64,000 bases of DNA, taken from assembly GCA_000719105.1 (NCBI GenBank), contig JODX01000002.1:248001-312000 (forward strand). The letters are read 5' to 3'. The position numbers and the translations under genes are program-made. The DNA is from Streptomyces sclerotialus (lineage in GTDB: Bacteria; Actinomycetota; Actinomycetes; Streptomycetales; Streptomycetaceae). Shown here in pieces: positions 1-8,924 of the stretch; within the stretch, counting starts at the first letter, position 1, and each line of letters opens with the position of its first letter. The notes under the pieces were generated by a model that searched no databases, was not told the origin of the DNA, and saw only the letters and a list, made by a program, of their open reading frames with translations.

Positions 1-1
1 C

Positions 2-1249
2 ATCCTGGTCGTCAGCAACACCGCGGCCGTCCCGGAGGTCGGCACCCCGCTGGACCGGATGCCCGGCTTCGAGAAGCTGCGCCCGGAGTTCGACGAGGTG
101 CGCTCCTGGAACGAGTTCATCTCCCCGCACCACCCGGCGGGCTGGTCGCCGCGCGCCCAGGACGCCCAGCTCTGGGAGAAGGCCGTACGCCTCGCCTGGG
201 ACCTCGGGGACGAGCCGGTCGAGATCGCCTGCGAGTCCATCCAGGCCAACCCGTCCCGGGCGGTCGCCGAGATCTTCGCGGACAGCCCGATCCACGTCTA
301 CGCGGACGGCCTGATGAGCTACGGGCCCACCCGCAACCGCATCCCGCACGGCATGAGCAGCCGCATCGCCCGGGTGCTGCACCTCGACCTCGTCCCCGGA
401 CTGCGCCCGCTGCTGCTGGCCGAGTACGGGGTGGAGCCGGTGCCCGTACCGGGCGGCCCGATCCTCGACGTACTGGCGCAGATCGGCGAGCAGGGAGCCG
501 GGCTCCTCGCCGAGCGCATCCCGGCCGGGGCCGGGGGGCGCCCCACCGTCGTCCTGCTCGGCCAGTACCTCTCCGCGATCGACCTGATCAGCCAGGACGA
601 GGAGGAGCGGCTGCACGTCCGCATGCTGCGGGCGGCGGCCGCGGCGGGCCACGAGCACGTGCTGTTCAAGCCCCACCCCAGCGCGCCGGCCGTGTACTCC
701 ACCTCCCTGGAGACGGTCGCCCGGGAACTCGGGGTGAAGCTGACCGTCCTCAGCGAACCCGTCCTCGCCGAGACCGTCTTCGCGTACCTGGAGCCGAAGC
801 TCGTCATCGGCTGCTTCTCCACGGCCCTGATGACCGCGGCGGCCTTCTACGGCATCCCCGTCGCCCGCGTCGGTACGGAGTTGCTGCTGGAGCGCATCGC
901 GCCGTACGAGAACAGCAACCGCATCCCGCTCACGATCATCGACGCCGCGCTGCCCGACGCGGAGCACGACCCGGTCGGCGCGCCCCTGGAGCTCGACGAC
1001 CTCGCGGAGCGGCTCGGTCCGCTGGTCCGGACCGTCGGGTACTGCATGCAGTCGCGCAAGCACCCGGGCCTGCGGACCGAGGCCGCCGAGTGGCTCACCG
1101 CCCATCCGGAGCAGCACGTGCGGTACTTCAAGCGCCGCCGCCTGACCAGCCTGCGCCTGCCCGGTGGCAGCCCGGTGCAGGCCGAGGCGCTGCGGCGGCA
1201 TCCGACGGTCCGCCGCGTCGTACGGCACATCCGGGCGGCGAGGTCCTGA
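2..1249 (+). CDS. Polysialyltransferase-like glycosyltransferase (5' end outside window)
   Basis: This is the C-terminal part of a protein that begins before the window; the frame is open from base 2, and the first visible residues align with an internal stretch of the paralogue at 1314-2675. It resembles bacterial alpha-2,8-polysialyltransferases, which extend sialic-acid-like polymers from CMP-activated sugar. Motifs typical of bacterial sialyltransferases are visible: ADG in YADGLMSYG, an HP motif in LFKPHPSAP, and a serine/threonine motif in GCFSTALMTAA. It converges on the paralogue across a strong hairpin. The neighbouring NeuA- and NeuB-like genes suggest a nonulosonic-acid donor. The family assignment is good; the actual sugar and linkage are inferred. 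Confidence 0.8.
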   Translation: MLVVSNTAAVPEVGTPLDRMPGFEKLRPEFDEVRSWNEFISPHHPAGWSPRAQDAQLWEKAVRLAWDLGDEPVEIACESIQANPSRAVAEIFADSPIHVYADGLMSYGPTRNRIPHGMSSRIARVLHLDLVPGLRPLLLAEYGVEPVPVPGGPILDVLAQIGEQGAGLLAERIPAGAGGRPTVVLLGQYLSAIDLISQDEEERLHVRMLRAAAAAGHEHVLFKPHPSAPAVYSTSLETVARELGVKLTVLSEPVLAETVFAYLEPKLVIGCFSTALMTAAAFYGIPVARVGTELLLERIAPYENSNRIPLTIIDAALPDAEHDPVGAPLELDDLAERLGPLVRTVGYCMQSRKHPGLRTEAAEWLTAHPEQHVRYFKRRRLTSLRLPGGSPVQAEALRRHPTVRRVVRHIRAARS

Positions 1250-1302
1250 GCACATGGGGTCGCCTCCGTCCCGCTGACCGGGACGGAGGCGACCCCGTGT
1301 GC
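1250..1302. terminator. Bidirectional hairpin terminator
   Basis: A near-perfect 24-bp inverted repeat (arms 1250-1273 and 1279-1302, 5-nt loop) starts on the base after the stop codon of the upstream gene and ends 11 nt before the stop of the convergent paralogue. It has no U-tract, as is usual in Streptomyces, and could serve both genes. Confidence 0.85.
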
Positions 1303-1313
1303 TGGCTCGCAGG

Positions 1314-2675
1314 TCAGCCCTTGGCCTTCCCTCGCAGCGCACGCGCCCGGCGCGCGAGGCGGCGCACGGTCGCGTTGCGCGGGATGAAGGCGAGCTGGGA
1401 GGGGACGGCGCCGGGCAGGGCCAGCGACGTGAGGCGGCGGCGCTTGAAGTAGCGCCAGGTGTGCGGGGACAGATGCCGGGAGAGGTAGCTCTCCGCCGCG
1501 CCCCGCAGGCCCGGGAGGACCCTGGGCTGCATGGCGTACCCCACGGCCTTGAGCAGCCCGGCCAGGTCGTCCACCCGCTCCCGCCCGGGCATCGTCCACC
1601 CGGTGACCGCCGTCTGGTCCGCCAGATCGGGCAGCAGCGCGTCGGCGATGGTGACCGGCACCCGGTCGCCGTTCTGGTAGGGTGCGAGCCGGTCCAGCAG
1701 CAGATCGGTGCCGACCCGTGCGACGGGCAGGCCGTACAGGCCGGCCGCTGTGAGCAGCGCGGTGGAGAAGCAGCCGACGACGAGCGCGGGCCGCAGCCGC
1801 AGATACGCGACCTCGGCGAGGACGGGCCGGTCCGGCACGGTGAGCTCGGCGCCGAGCGCGGCCGCCTCCTCCTCCAGCCGCCGTGACCAGCGCGGAGGCG
1901 CCAGGGGATGCGGCTGGAAGACCAGCCTGCGGTGCCCGAGGGCCACGGCGCCGCGCACCATGCTCAGGTGCAGGTCCTCCTCCTCGGCGCCGGTGAGGAC
2001 GCCTTGCGCCGCGAGGTACTGCCCGATCAGCAGGGCCGGGCGGGCGCCGGAGGCGGGCGACTCCTGCTCCCACTCCGCCTCCGCCTCGGCGAGTTCCTCC
2101 ATCACCTTGAGGAACGCCTCGGTGGGCACCGGCTCGGCCTCCACGCCGTACTCGGTGAGCAGCAGCGGGGTGAGGCCCGGTACGAGATCGAGGTGCAGCA
2201 GCCGCTCGACACGGGTGCCGACCAGCGGTTCGACCTTGTCGCGGGTGGGGCCGTAGCTCATCAGGCCATCGGCGTAGACGTCGACGGGAGCGTCGGTGAA
2301 CAGCCGGCACAGCGCGAGGGACGGGTTGACCGGGACCGACTCCACGGCCAGCCGGATCGCGTCGTCACCGAGGTCCCACAGCTTCCGCACGTACCGCTCC
2401 CACAGGGGGACGTCGTCGGCGCGGGGGCTCCAGCCGGAGGGGTGGAAGGGCGCGATGGTCCCGTTCCACGACAGCACCTCGTCGAAGCGCTCCCGGACCG
2501 TGGCGAAGCCCGGCATCGCGTCGACGGAGGGGGCGGTCTCGGGGGTGACCGCGTTGTTCGTGACGACCAGCAGCCGCCGGTCGGCCGACGGGAAGAGCCC
2601 GGCGTCGAGGGCGGCGGCGAGGGTCGCGGCACCGTACAGCGTCGACGCGCAGAAGATCTGGGTGGTGCGGGGCAT
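1314..2675 (-). CDS. Polysialyltransferase-like glycosyltransferase, second copy
   Basis: This 453-residue protein is a full-length paralogue of the partial gene at the window start. It carries the same motifs: YADGLMSYGPT, an HP motif in VFQPHPLAP, and GCFSTALLTAAGLYG. It is expected to be a GT-B-fold transferase using a CMP-nonulosonate donor on the cytoplasmic face. The start is the ATG at 2675, which overlaps the upstream glycosyltransferase stop by one base (TGATG), so the two are probably translationally coupled. Having two copies facing each other suggests initiating versus elongating roles, or two linkages, but nothing in the sequence proves this. Confidence 0.8.
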   Translation of the reverse strand: MPRTTQIFCASTLYGAATLAAALDAGLFPSADRRLLVVTNNAVTPETAPSVDAMPGFATVRERFDEVLSWNGTIAPFHPSGWSPRADDVPLWERYVRKLWDLGDDAIRLAVESVPVNPSLALCRLFTDAPVDVYADGLMSYGPTRDKVEPLVGTRVERLLHLDLVPGLTPLLLTEYGVEAEPVPTEAFLKVMEELAEAEAEWEQESPASGARPALLIGQYLAAQGVLTGAEEEDLHLSMVRGAVALGHRRLVFQPHPLAPPRWSRRLEEEAAALGAELTVPDRPVLAEVAYLRLRPALVVGCFSTALLTAAGLYGLPVARVGTDLLLDRLAPYQNGDRVPVTIADALLPDLADQTAVTGWTMPGRERVDDLAGLLKAVGYAMQPRVLPGLRGAAESYLSRHLSPHTWRYFKRRRLTSLALPGAVPSQLAFIPRNATVRRLARRARALRGKAKG

Positions 2676-3655
2676 CAGACGGCCACCGCCCGCGCGGTCG
2701 TCGGCCTCCGGCGCAGCCGCCGCAGCCGGCTCGCCCGATGGGCGTCCATCGTGTCCATCACCTCCGCCAGCACGTCCTGCGGCATGCGTTTCAGGGCGGC
2801 GGCACTCAGGGAGCGCAGTTTGCGGGCCACGGCGGGTTCGAACCTCTCGATCGCTCCGAGATGGTGCGCCATGACGGCGCAGTACGTGCGCACTGCCTTG
2901 GGCAGCAGTTCGGCGGCTTGCGGGTCGCGTGCCGTCTCCTCGACGACCTGGTCGAAGGCGCGGATGAAGTCCAGTTGCCGGACATCGCCGATCTGGGTGA
3001 GCGAGGACGCCACCCCGCGCCGGTAGAAGACCCCCAGAAGGCCCACCACCGCGAAGGACTCCGCCTCCCGGTGCAGCTTCCAGATCCATGGCCGGTCCTC
3101 CGCCGTCCGCAGACCGTCGGTGAAGTGCAGCAGCCCGCGGTCGACGAGCCGGCGGTGGTAGACGCCCGCCCACGCGTACGCGTAGTCGACGGACGTGGTC
3201 CGGTCGGCGGGCAGGATCGCGTCGCGCGGCCGCAGCACGGTGTTCCGCCGCCCGTGCGGCACCCGGTGCACCGCCCTTGCCCGGCCCGTGGACTGCACAT
3301 GGTCGGTACGGACGAAGTCGCAGCCCAGCTCCTCTATCGCGGCCACGAGCCGCGGATAGTAGCCGGGCGCGAGCCAGTCGTCCCCGTCGAGGAAGGTCAG
3401 GTACTCGCCCCGCGCCCGGTCGATGCCGGTGTTCCGCGCGGTCGCCAGGCCCCCGTTCTCCTCGTGTCTGACGCACACGGCGCCCGGCAGATCCCGCTCC
3501 GCGCGCGCGAGGATCGCCGGGGTCTCGTCGTGCGAGCAGTCGTCGACGAGAATGAATTCGAAGTCGTCACGTGCATTCGCGCCGAGGCTCTTCAGAGTGT
3601 CCGGCGCGTATTGCTGCACGTTGTAGAACGGCACGATGACGGAGAGCTTGACCAC
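2675..3655 (-). CDS. Family 2 glycosyltransferase
   Basis: This 326-residue GT-A enzyme transfers a sugar from a nucleotide donor. The N-terminus reads LSVIVPFYN, followed by a nucleotide-binding FILVDDCS (about residues 35-41) and a metal-binding DGDD at residues 90-93. The C-terminal third is helical and basic, ending in an Arg-rich tail. I chose GTG at 3655 because the nearby ATG is out of frame and homology begins immediately after this codon; no clear ribosome-binding site is visible. It overlaps the downstream polysialyltransferase-like gene by one base. It probably adds the second sugar of the wall polymer or builds its primer. The donor cannot be told from the sequence. Confidence 0.85.
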   Translation of the reverse strand: MVKLSVIVPFYNVQQYAPDTLKSLGANARDDFEFILVDDCSHDETPAILARAERDLPGAVCVRHEENGGLATARNTGIDRARGEYLTFLDGDDWLAPGYYPRLVAAIEELGCDFVRTDHVQSTGRARAVHRVPHGRRNTVLRPRDAILPADRTTSVDYAYAWAGVYHRRLVDRGLLHFTDGLRTAEDRPWIWKLHREAESFAVVGLLGVFYRRGVASSLTQIGDVRQLDFIRAFDQVVEETARDPQAAELLPKAVRTYCAVMAHHLGAIERFEPAVARKLRSLSAAALKRMPQDVLAEVMDTMDAHRASRLRRLRRRPTTARAVAV

Positions 3656-3853
3656 ACAGGGGACATTAGGGCGCGGCCCGGCATTCGTCCTGACCCCCGG
3701 CTTGATACAGGGTGAACGCCGCGTGGCGGAACCGTGAACGCGTTCGGATTTCGAGGCCGGCGCGGGCCGATTCGCCATTCGTCGAGGTGCTGTTAACCGT
3801 TTGTTGTGTTCGGGTTGGGCCGTGGGGCGAAATGGGTTCCTAGCGTCAGTGAC

Positions 3854-5227
3854 GTGCCAGCAAGTACCACGAAGCCCTTGCGGATCGCCGTTCTCGCGGA
3901 TTCCGACACCCGGTGGAAATGGGGCGCGCTCACCGCGCACCGCATCGCCCCGGAACACTCGGACATCCGGCTGGACGGCTACCTCCTGCGGGGCCGTGCC
4001 ACCCCCACCGCCCGCCAGCTCGACGAGGTCGGCATCCGCGCGGACACCCTCCGCGAGGTCACCGGCGTCGAGTTCCTGCGGGCGATGACGGGCGGGGCGG
4101 ACCCGGCCGGCCGGGACGGCGAGACGGACGAGGCCGGCCAGGGTGGCGGGGCGGGGGTCGCGTACGACATCGTCGTGCTCGCCCTCGTCGGCGGCGGTGT
4201 CCAGGCCGTGCTGCACGGCCTGCGCAGCGCCTGGGGCTCCCGTACCGACCGTCCCGTCGTCGTCACCGGCTACGTCGGCGTCGTCTACGAGAAGCTCGCC
4301 GACGGACTGCTGCTGCGGCACGGCGCCGACCTCGTGCTCGCGAACTCCCGGCAGGACGCCGAGCGCTTCCGGGCCGTGTACGAGGGCGTGGGCGCCGACG
4401 CCTCCTCGGTGACGGAGGTGGCGCTGCCCTTCCTGGGCGGCGCGGCCTACACCGGCGAGCACGACCCGTACACGGTGGTCTTCGCCGCGCAGCCCTCCGT
4501 GCCGGAGAGCCGCAAGGACCGCACGTACCTGCTCGACCGGCTGATCCGGCACGCCCGGCAGCACCCGGAGCGCGAGGTGCTGCTGAAGCTGCGCTCCAAG
4601 CCGGGCGAGCACACCACCCACATCGAGGAACTGCCGTACCAGAAGCTGGTGCAGAAGGCCGACCCGCCGCCGAACTTCAAGCTGGTGTACGGCCACATGG
4701 GTGAGGTCCTCGACCGCACCGACCTGCTGGTCACGGTCAGTTCCACGGCCGCCCTGGAGTCCCTGCACCGGCGCATCCCCACCGTCGTCCTCACCGACCT
4801 GGGCGTCCGCGAGGCCCTCGGCAACCACCACTTCGTCGGCTCCGGCTGCCTCGCCTCCTGGGACCAGCTCGACGCCGGGTACCGGCCGGTGCCCGACGAA
4901 AAGTGGGTGGCCCGGCAGGGCGTCGCCGCGGACGGATCGTACGAGACGGCCTTCGACGCGGCGCGCGAGCGCATCGCCAAGCTGCTCGCCGCCGACACGC
5001 TCCCCCCGCTCGCCCCGTACTACACGCCCGTCACCGCGCCCGGCTATCTGCCCGGCATCCTCGCCCGCCACCACCTCGGCCCGGACGGCGCCCCGCTGCC
5101 CGGCGCCCCCGCCGCCGACCGGGAGCCCAGTCCCGTACGCCAGATCGTGCGCCGGGCGGCACGCGGCGCCTACCGGCACGGCGTCCAGCGCGTGGCGCCC
5201 GTCATCCGCCGGATGGGGGAGCTGTGA
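3854..5227 (+). CDS. Putative GT-B-like glycosyltransferase (DUF6716-like)
   Basis: This 457-residue protein begins at GTG 3854, just before the conserved-looking IAVLADSDTRWKWG. Features recalling sialyl- and glycerophospho-transferases are a mid-protein basic stretch (KLRSKPGEHTTH, near residue 255) and a later VSSTAALESL segment, like the SS/ST motif of the polysialyltransferases either side of it. I believe it belongs to the actinobacterial group named DUF6716 putative glycosyltransferase, but that is from memory. It is transcribed away from the family 2 glycosyltransferase and lies 74 nt before the NeuA-like gene, so it probably heads a four-gene operon for synthesis, activation and transfer of a nonulosonic acid. 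Confidence 0.6.
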   Translation: MPASTTKPLRIAVLADSDTRWKWGALTAHRIAPEHSDIRLDGYLLRGRATPTARQLDEVGIRADTLREVTGVEFLRAMTGGADPAGRDGETDEAGQGGGAGVAYDIVVLALVGGGVQAVLHGLRSAWGSRTDRPVVVTGYVGVVYEKLADGLLLRHGADLVLANSRQDAERFRAVYEGVGADASSVTEVALPFLGGAAYTGEHDPYTVVFAAQPSVPESRKDRTYLLDRLIRHARQHPEREVLLKLRSKPGEHTTHIEELPYQKLVQKADPPPNFKLVYGHMGEVLDRTDLLVTVSSTAALESLHRRIPTVVLTDLGVREALGNHHFVGSGCLASWDQLDAGYRPVPDEKWVARQGVAADGSYETAFDAARERIAKLLAADTLPPLAPYYTPVTAPGYLPGILARHHLGPDGAPLPGAPAADREPSPVRQIVRRAARGAYRHGVQRVAPVIRRMGEL

Positions 5228-5301
5228 GCACGGCCCGGAGAGCGCACCCGGCGGACCCGCGAGCCGGGCACGTCCCGACCCCTGCGCAAGGAGTACAGCC
5301 C

Positions 5302-6600
5302 ATGTCCCACCCCGAAGCGGGCAGCCCGGCGCCGGCGCGCCGCGTGCTCGCCGTGATCCCCGCGCGCGGCGGCTCCAAGGGCGTCCCCGCGAAGAACCTC
5401 GCCCCGGTCGGGGGCGTCCCGCTGGTGGCCCGCGCGGTGCGCGAGTGCGTGGCGGCCCGGCTGGTGACGGACGTGGTGGTCTCCACCGACGACCACGCCA
5501 TCGCCGCCGCCGCCCGCGAGGCCGGCGCCGAGGTGGTGCTGCGGCCCGCCGCGATCGCCGGTGACACCGCCACCTCCGAGGCCGCCGTGCTGCACGCGAT
5601 GGACGCCCACGAGGAGCTGCACGGCGCCCCGGTCGACGTCGTCCTGCTCGTGCAGTGCACCAGCCCGTTCATCGTGAGCGAGGACATCGACGGGGTCGTG
5701 GCGGCGGTGGTCGAGCGCGGCGCGGACACCGCGCTCACGGTCGCCCCCTTCCACGGCTTCATCTGGCGCGACGCGGCCGACGACCCGGCGGTCGCCGGGG
5801 CGGCCCGCACCGAGGCAGTCGGCGGCGGCACCGTGGTCGCCAACTCCACGACCACCGAAGGCGGGTACGGCGTCAACCACGACAAGTCCTTCCGCCCCCG
5901 CCGCCAGGACCGCCCCCAGGACCTGCTGGAGACCGGCGCCGCGTACGCCATGGACGCGGCCGGCCTGCGCGAGCACAGGCACCGCTTCTTCGGCCGTACG
6001 GAACCGGTGCGCACCGACCCGGCCCGCGTGCTGGAGATCGACGACCCGCACGACCTCGCCCGCGCCCGGGCCCTGGCACCCCTCTTCGACGCGGACCGGC
6101 CCGGTTCGCTTCCGACCGCCGCCGACATCGACGCGGTCGTCCTCGACTTCGACGGCACCCAGACCGACGACAGGGTGCTGGTCGACTCCGAGGGACGGGA
6201 GTTCGTCTCCGTGCACCGCGGGGACGGACTCGGTATCGCGGCCCTCCGCAGGAGCGGCCTGAAGATGCTGATCCTGTCCACGGAACAGAACCCGGTCGTC
6301 GCCGCCCGCGCACGGAAGCTCAAGCTCCCCGTGCTGCACGGCATCGACCGGAAAGACCTCGCACTGAAGCAGTGGTGCGAGGAGCAGGGCATCGCGCCGG
6401 AGCGCGTGCTCTACGTCGGCAACGACGTCAACGACCTCCCGTGCTTCGCCCTCGTGGGCTGGCCCGTGGCGGTCGCGAGCGCCCACGACGTCGTACGCGG
6501 CGCCGCACGCGCGGTCACCACCGTCCCCGGTGGCGACGGCGCGATCCGAGAGATCGCCAGCTGGATCCTCGGCCCTTCTCTCGACTCCCTCGACAGGTAA
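5302..6600 (+). CDS. neuA: CMP-nonulosonate cytidylyltransferase fused to HAD phosphatase
   Basis: The 432-residue protein has two domains. Residues 15-33 contain the CMP-sugar synthetase signature IPARGGSKGVPAKNL; this half activates a 2-keto sugar acid (sialic acid, Kdn or relative) with CTP. From about residue 275 a KdsC-type HAD domain follows, with the DFDGT nucleophile motif near residue 281 and the VGNDVNDL metal motif near its end. This domain could remove a 9-phosphate before activation. ATG 5302 has a good AAGGAG nine bases upstream. NeuB follows 14 nt later. The NeuA-plus-phosphatase fusion suggests that the neighbouring synthase makes a 9-phosphorylated product. Which nonulosonate is made is not visible. 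Confidence 0.85.
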   Translation: MSHPEAGSPAPARRVLAVIPARGGSKGVPAKNLAPVGGVPLVARAVRECVAARLVTDVVVSTDDHAIAAAAREAGAEVVLRPAAIAGDTATSEAAVLHAMDAHEELHGAPVDVVLLVQCTSPFIVSEDIDGVVAAVVERGADTALTVAPFHGFIWRDAADDPAVAGAARTEAVGGGTVVANSTTTEGGYGVNHDKSFRPRRQDRPQDLLETGAAYAMDAAGLREHRHRFFGRTEPVRTDPARVLEIDDPHDLARARALAPLFDADRPGSLPTAADIDAVVLDFDGTQTDDRVLVDSEGREFVSVHRGDGLGIAALRRSGLKMLILSTEQNPVVAARARKLKLPVLHGIDRKDLALKQWCEEQGIAPERVLYVGNDVNDLPCFALVGWPVAVASAHDVVRGAARAVTTVPGGDGAIREIASWILGPSLDSLDR

Positions 6601-6614
6601 GGAACTTCCCCGCC

Positions 6615-7553
6615 ATGAGCACCAACTCCCGTCTGCGCACGTTCGGCTCCAAGACCGCCGGCCCGGGTCACCCCGTCTACGTCGTCGGTGAGATCGGCAT
6701 CAACCACAACGGCGAGCTCGAGAACGCGTTCAAGCTGATCGACGCGGCCGCCGAGGCCGGCTGCGACGCCGTGAAGTTCCAGAAGCGCACCCCGGAGATC
6801 TGCACCCCGCGCGACCAGTGGGACATCGAGCGCGACACCCCCTGGGGCCGCATGACCTACATCGACTACCGCCACCGCGTGGAGTTCGGTGAGGACGAGT
6901 ACCGCCGGATCGACGAGTACGCCAAGGAGAAGGGGATCGACTGGTTCGCCTCCCCGTGGGACACCGAGGCCGTCGCCTTCCTGGAGAAGTTCGACGTACC
7001 GGCCCACAAGGTGGCCTCCGCCTCCCTCACGGACGACGAGCTGCTCCGCGCCCTGCGCGCCACCGGCCGCACGGTCATCCTCTCCACCGGCATGTCCACC
7101 CCGAAGCAGATCCGCCACGCGGTCGAGGTCCTGGGCAGCGACAACATCCTGATGTGCCACGCCACGTCGACCTACCCGGCGCAGGCCGAGGAGCTCAACC
7201 TCCGCGTCATCAACACCCTCCAGGCCGAGTACCCGAACGTCCCGATCGGCTACTCCGGCCACGAGACGGGCCTGCAGACCACGCTGGCCGCGGTCGCCCT
7301 CGGCGCCACCTTCGTCGAGCGCCACATCACCCTCGACCGCGCCATGTGGGGCTCCGACCAGGCCGCCTCCGTGGAGCCGCAGGGCCTCGCCCGCCTCGTC
7401 CGCGACATCCGCACCATCGAGGCCTCCCTCGGCGACGGCGTCAAGAAGGTGTACGACTCCGAGCTCGGCCCGATGAAGAAGCTGCGCCGCGTCCAGGGCG
7501 TCGTCGCCGAGGCGGAGATCGCCGCGGCGGCGGGCGAGCCGGTCACGGTCTGA
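6615..7553 (+). CDS. neuB: NeuB-family nonulosonic acid synthase lacking the SAF domain
   Basis: This synthase condenses phosphoenolpyruvate with a mannose or ManNAc-type sugar to give a nonulosonic acid. The TIM-barrel signatures are all present: VGEIGINHNG at the N-terminus, VKFQK, LSTGMST, CHATSTYP, GYSGHETG and ERHITLDR. It is only 312 residues, against roughly 345-350 for typical NeuB, and it stops where the C-terminal antifreeze-like (SAF) domain should begin. In Neisseria NeuB an arginine of that domain helps to bind the N-acetyl group, so its absence is compatible with a non-acetylated substrate such as a Kdn precursor; this is inference. AAGGAA precedes ATG 6615. Confidence 0.85.
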   Translation: MSTNSRLRTFGSKTAGPGHPVYVVGEIGINHNGELENAFKLIDAAAEAGCDAVKFQKRTPEICTPRDQWDIERDTPWGRMTYIDYRHRVEFGEDEYRRIDEYAKEKGIDWFASPWDTEAVAFLEKFDVPAHKVASASLTDDELLRALRATGRTVILSTGMSTPKQIRHAVEVLGSDNILMCHATSTYPAQAEELNLRVINTLQAEYPNVPIGYSGHETGLQTTLAAVALGATFVERHITLDRAMWGSDQAASVEPQGLARLVRDIRTIEASLGDGVKKVYDSELGPMKKLRRVQGVVAEAEIAAAAGEPVTV

Positions 7554-7590
7554 CCCCCCCCGCCACCACGGACGAGACGGCCGTACGCAG

Positions 7591-8763
7591 ATGAGACCCC
7601 GCGCCGGAACTCCCGCCCCCGCCGGCCCCGCACTCCCGGCCGACGCCGCAGGCCCCCGCACTCTCGCCTTCGTCGAGAGTCCGGTCCAGCTCCTCAACGT
7701 CCTGGAGTGGGCGCACGCCCACACCTCCGGCGCGACCGGGGACGGTGCCGCGGGGCCCGGGGGGAGCCCCGGCGCGGGGCCCTTCCCGGGAGTCCCCGGC
7801 GGCACGGGGCTCACCCTCGTCGTGCTGTCGCCCAACGACCCGATGACCCGAGGCCAGCTCCGCCGTATGACGGAGCTGGCCGCGGGCGAGGGCCACGAGG
7901 TGCGGTGGGAGGAGGCGCGGGGCGGCGCCACCGCACCGTTCCGCACGGTCGCCGGTCTCGCGCCCCTGCTGCGCGCGGCGGGCCGGGTCGTGATGGGCGA
8001 CCCGTTCTCCCGCTACGTACAGCTCCTGCTGACCATCACCCGCGCGCGGGAACTCGTCGTCGTGGACGACGGCACGGCGACCATGGAGTTCGTCTCCCAG
8101 CTCGCCCGCGGGGAACGCCTGGTGCGCTGGCACCGCAAGGGCGGCCGTCCCGGTCCCCGCGACCTCCTCTTCGCCCCGGTGTCGTCCGCGGCCCGCCGGC
8201 GCCTCACTCCCGGGGCGGACCGGCGGGTGGAGGTGTTCTCGTCCATGCCGATCGACGAGACCCCCGAGGGAGTCACCGTCACGGCGAACGACTTCTCCTG
8301 GACCCGCGCCCGCTTCGGCCCCCCGCGCATCACCAAGGGCGCCGACCTCGTGGGCACCTCTCTGGTGGAGACCGGAGTGGTGGACGGCGACCGCTATCTG
8401 GAGGCGGTCCGGGCCCTCGCCCGCACCCACGGCGCCGCCCGCTACTTCGCCCACCGCAGGGAGAGCCCCGAGAAGCTCCACCGGCTGGCCCAGGAGACGG
8501 GCCTGGAGGTGGTCCGCCCCGACCTCCCCCTGGAACTGATCGCCCGCCGCGGCCCCATCGGCCGCACCGTCCTCAGCTTCCCGTCCACGGTCGTCCACAC
8601 CCTCCCGCTCGCCCTGGCGGGCACGGACGTCAAGGTCGCCGTCTGCGACATAGACCCGGCCTGGCTGACCCGGCACGCGTCGCCCCGCGCGCAGGGCTTC
8701 CTGAACGGCGTCACGGGCACCGCGCGGGACGTCCACCGCCTGTCGGCGGTGAGCACGGCCTGA
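7591..8763 (+). CDS. Sialyltransferase-like protein (GT52-like features)
   Basis: This 390-residue protein is annotated from sparse motifs only. After a Pro/Ala-rich leader of about 30 residues comes LAFVESPVQLLNVLEW, like the start of family 52 transferases. A VVVDDGTATMEF stretch (near residue 155) matches the D/E-D/E-G motif of bacterial sialyltransferases, a YFAHRRESPEKL stretch (near residue 288) sits where their HP motif falls, and SFPSTVVHTL follows as the serine motif. It lies 37 nt after neuB, in the same direction. The likely role is to add or cap with the CMP-activated nonulosonate made by its neighbours. A low-complexity Gly/Pro insert occurs near residues 50-65. Confidence 0.6.
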   Translation: MRPRAGTPAPAGPALPADAAGPRTLAFVESPVQLLNVLEWAHAHTSGATGDGAAGPGGSPGAGPFPGVPGGTGLTLVVLSPNDPMTRGQLRRMTELAAGEGHEVRWEEARGGATAPFRTVAGLAPLLRAAGRVVMGDPFSRYVQLLLTITRARELVVVDDGTATMEFVSQLARGERLVRWHRKGGRPGPRDLLFAPVSSAARRRLTPGADRRVEVFSSMPIDETPEGVTVTANDFSWTRARFGPPRITKGADLVGTSLVETGVVDGDRYLEAVRALARTHGAARYFAHRRESPEKLHRLAQETGLEVVRPDLPLELIARRGPIGRTVLSFPSTVVHTLPLALAGTDVKVAVCDIDPAWLTRHASPRAQGFLNGVTGTARDVHRLSAVSTA

Positions 8764-8924
8764 CCGCCCGACGAGAGAAATCCTCACCAGGGCGGCAACC
8801 TCTCCTGCACCGGTGACGACTTCAGGTCACATCACGGTCCACGACACCTGAGTTCTTCACCCACCTCCCGATGCTTTTCAGCGCGGTCGGGGACCGTCAC
8901 CGACGCAGGAGAGAGCAGAGCACG

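Noticed and set aside
3174..3190. Repeated CGTACGCG near 3180 as another nucleoside operator
   Set aside because: It lies inside the glycosyltransferase gene and lacks the CTA/TAG ends of the palindrome.
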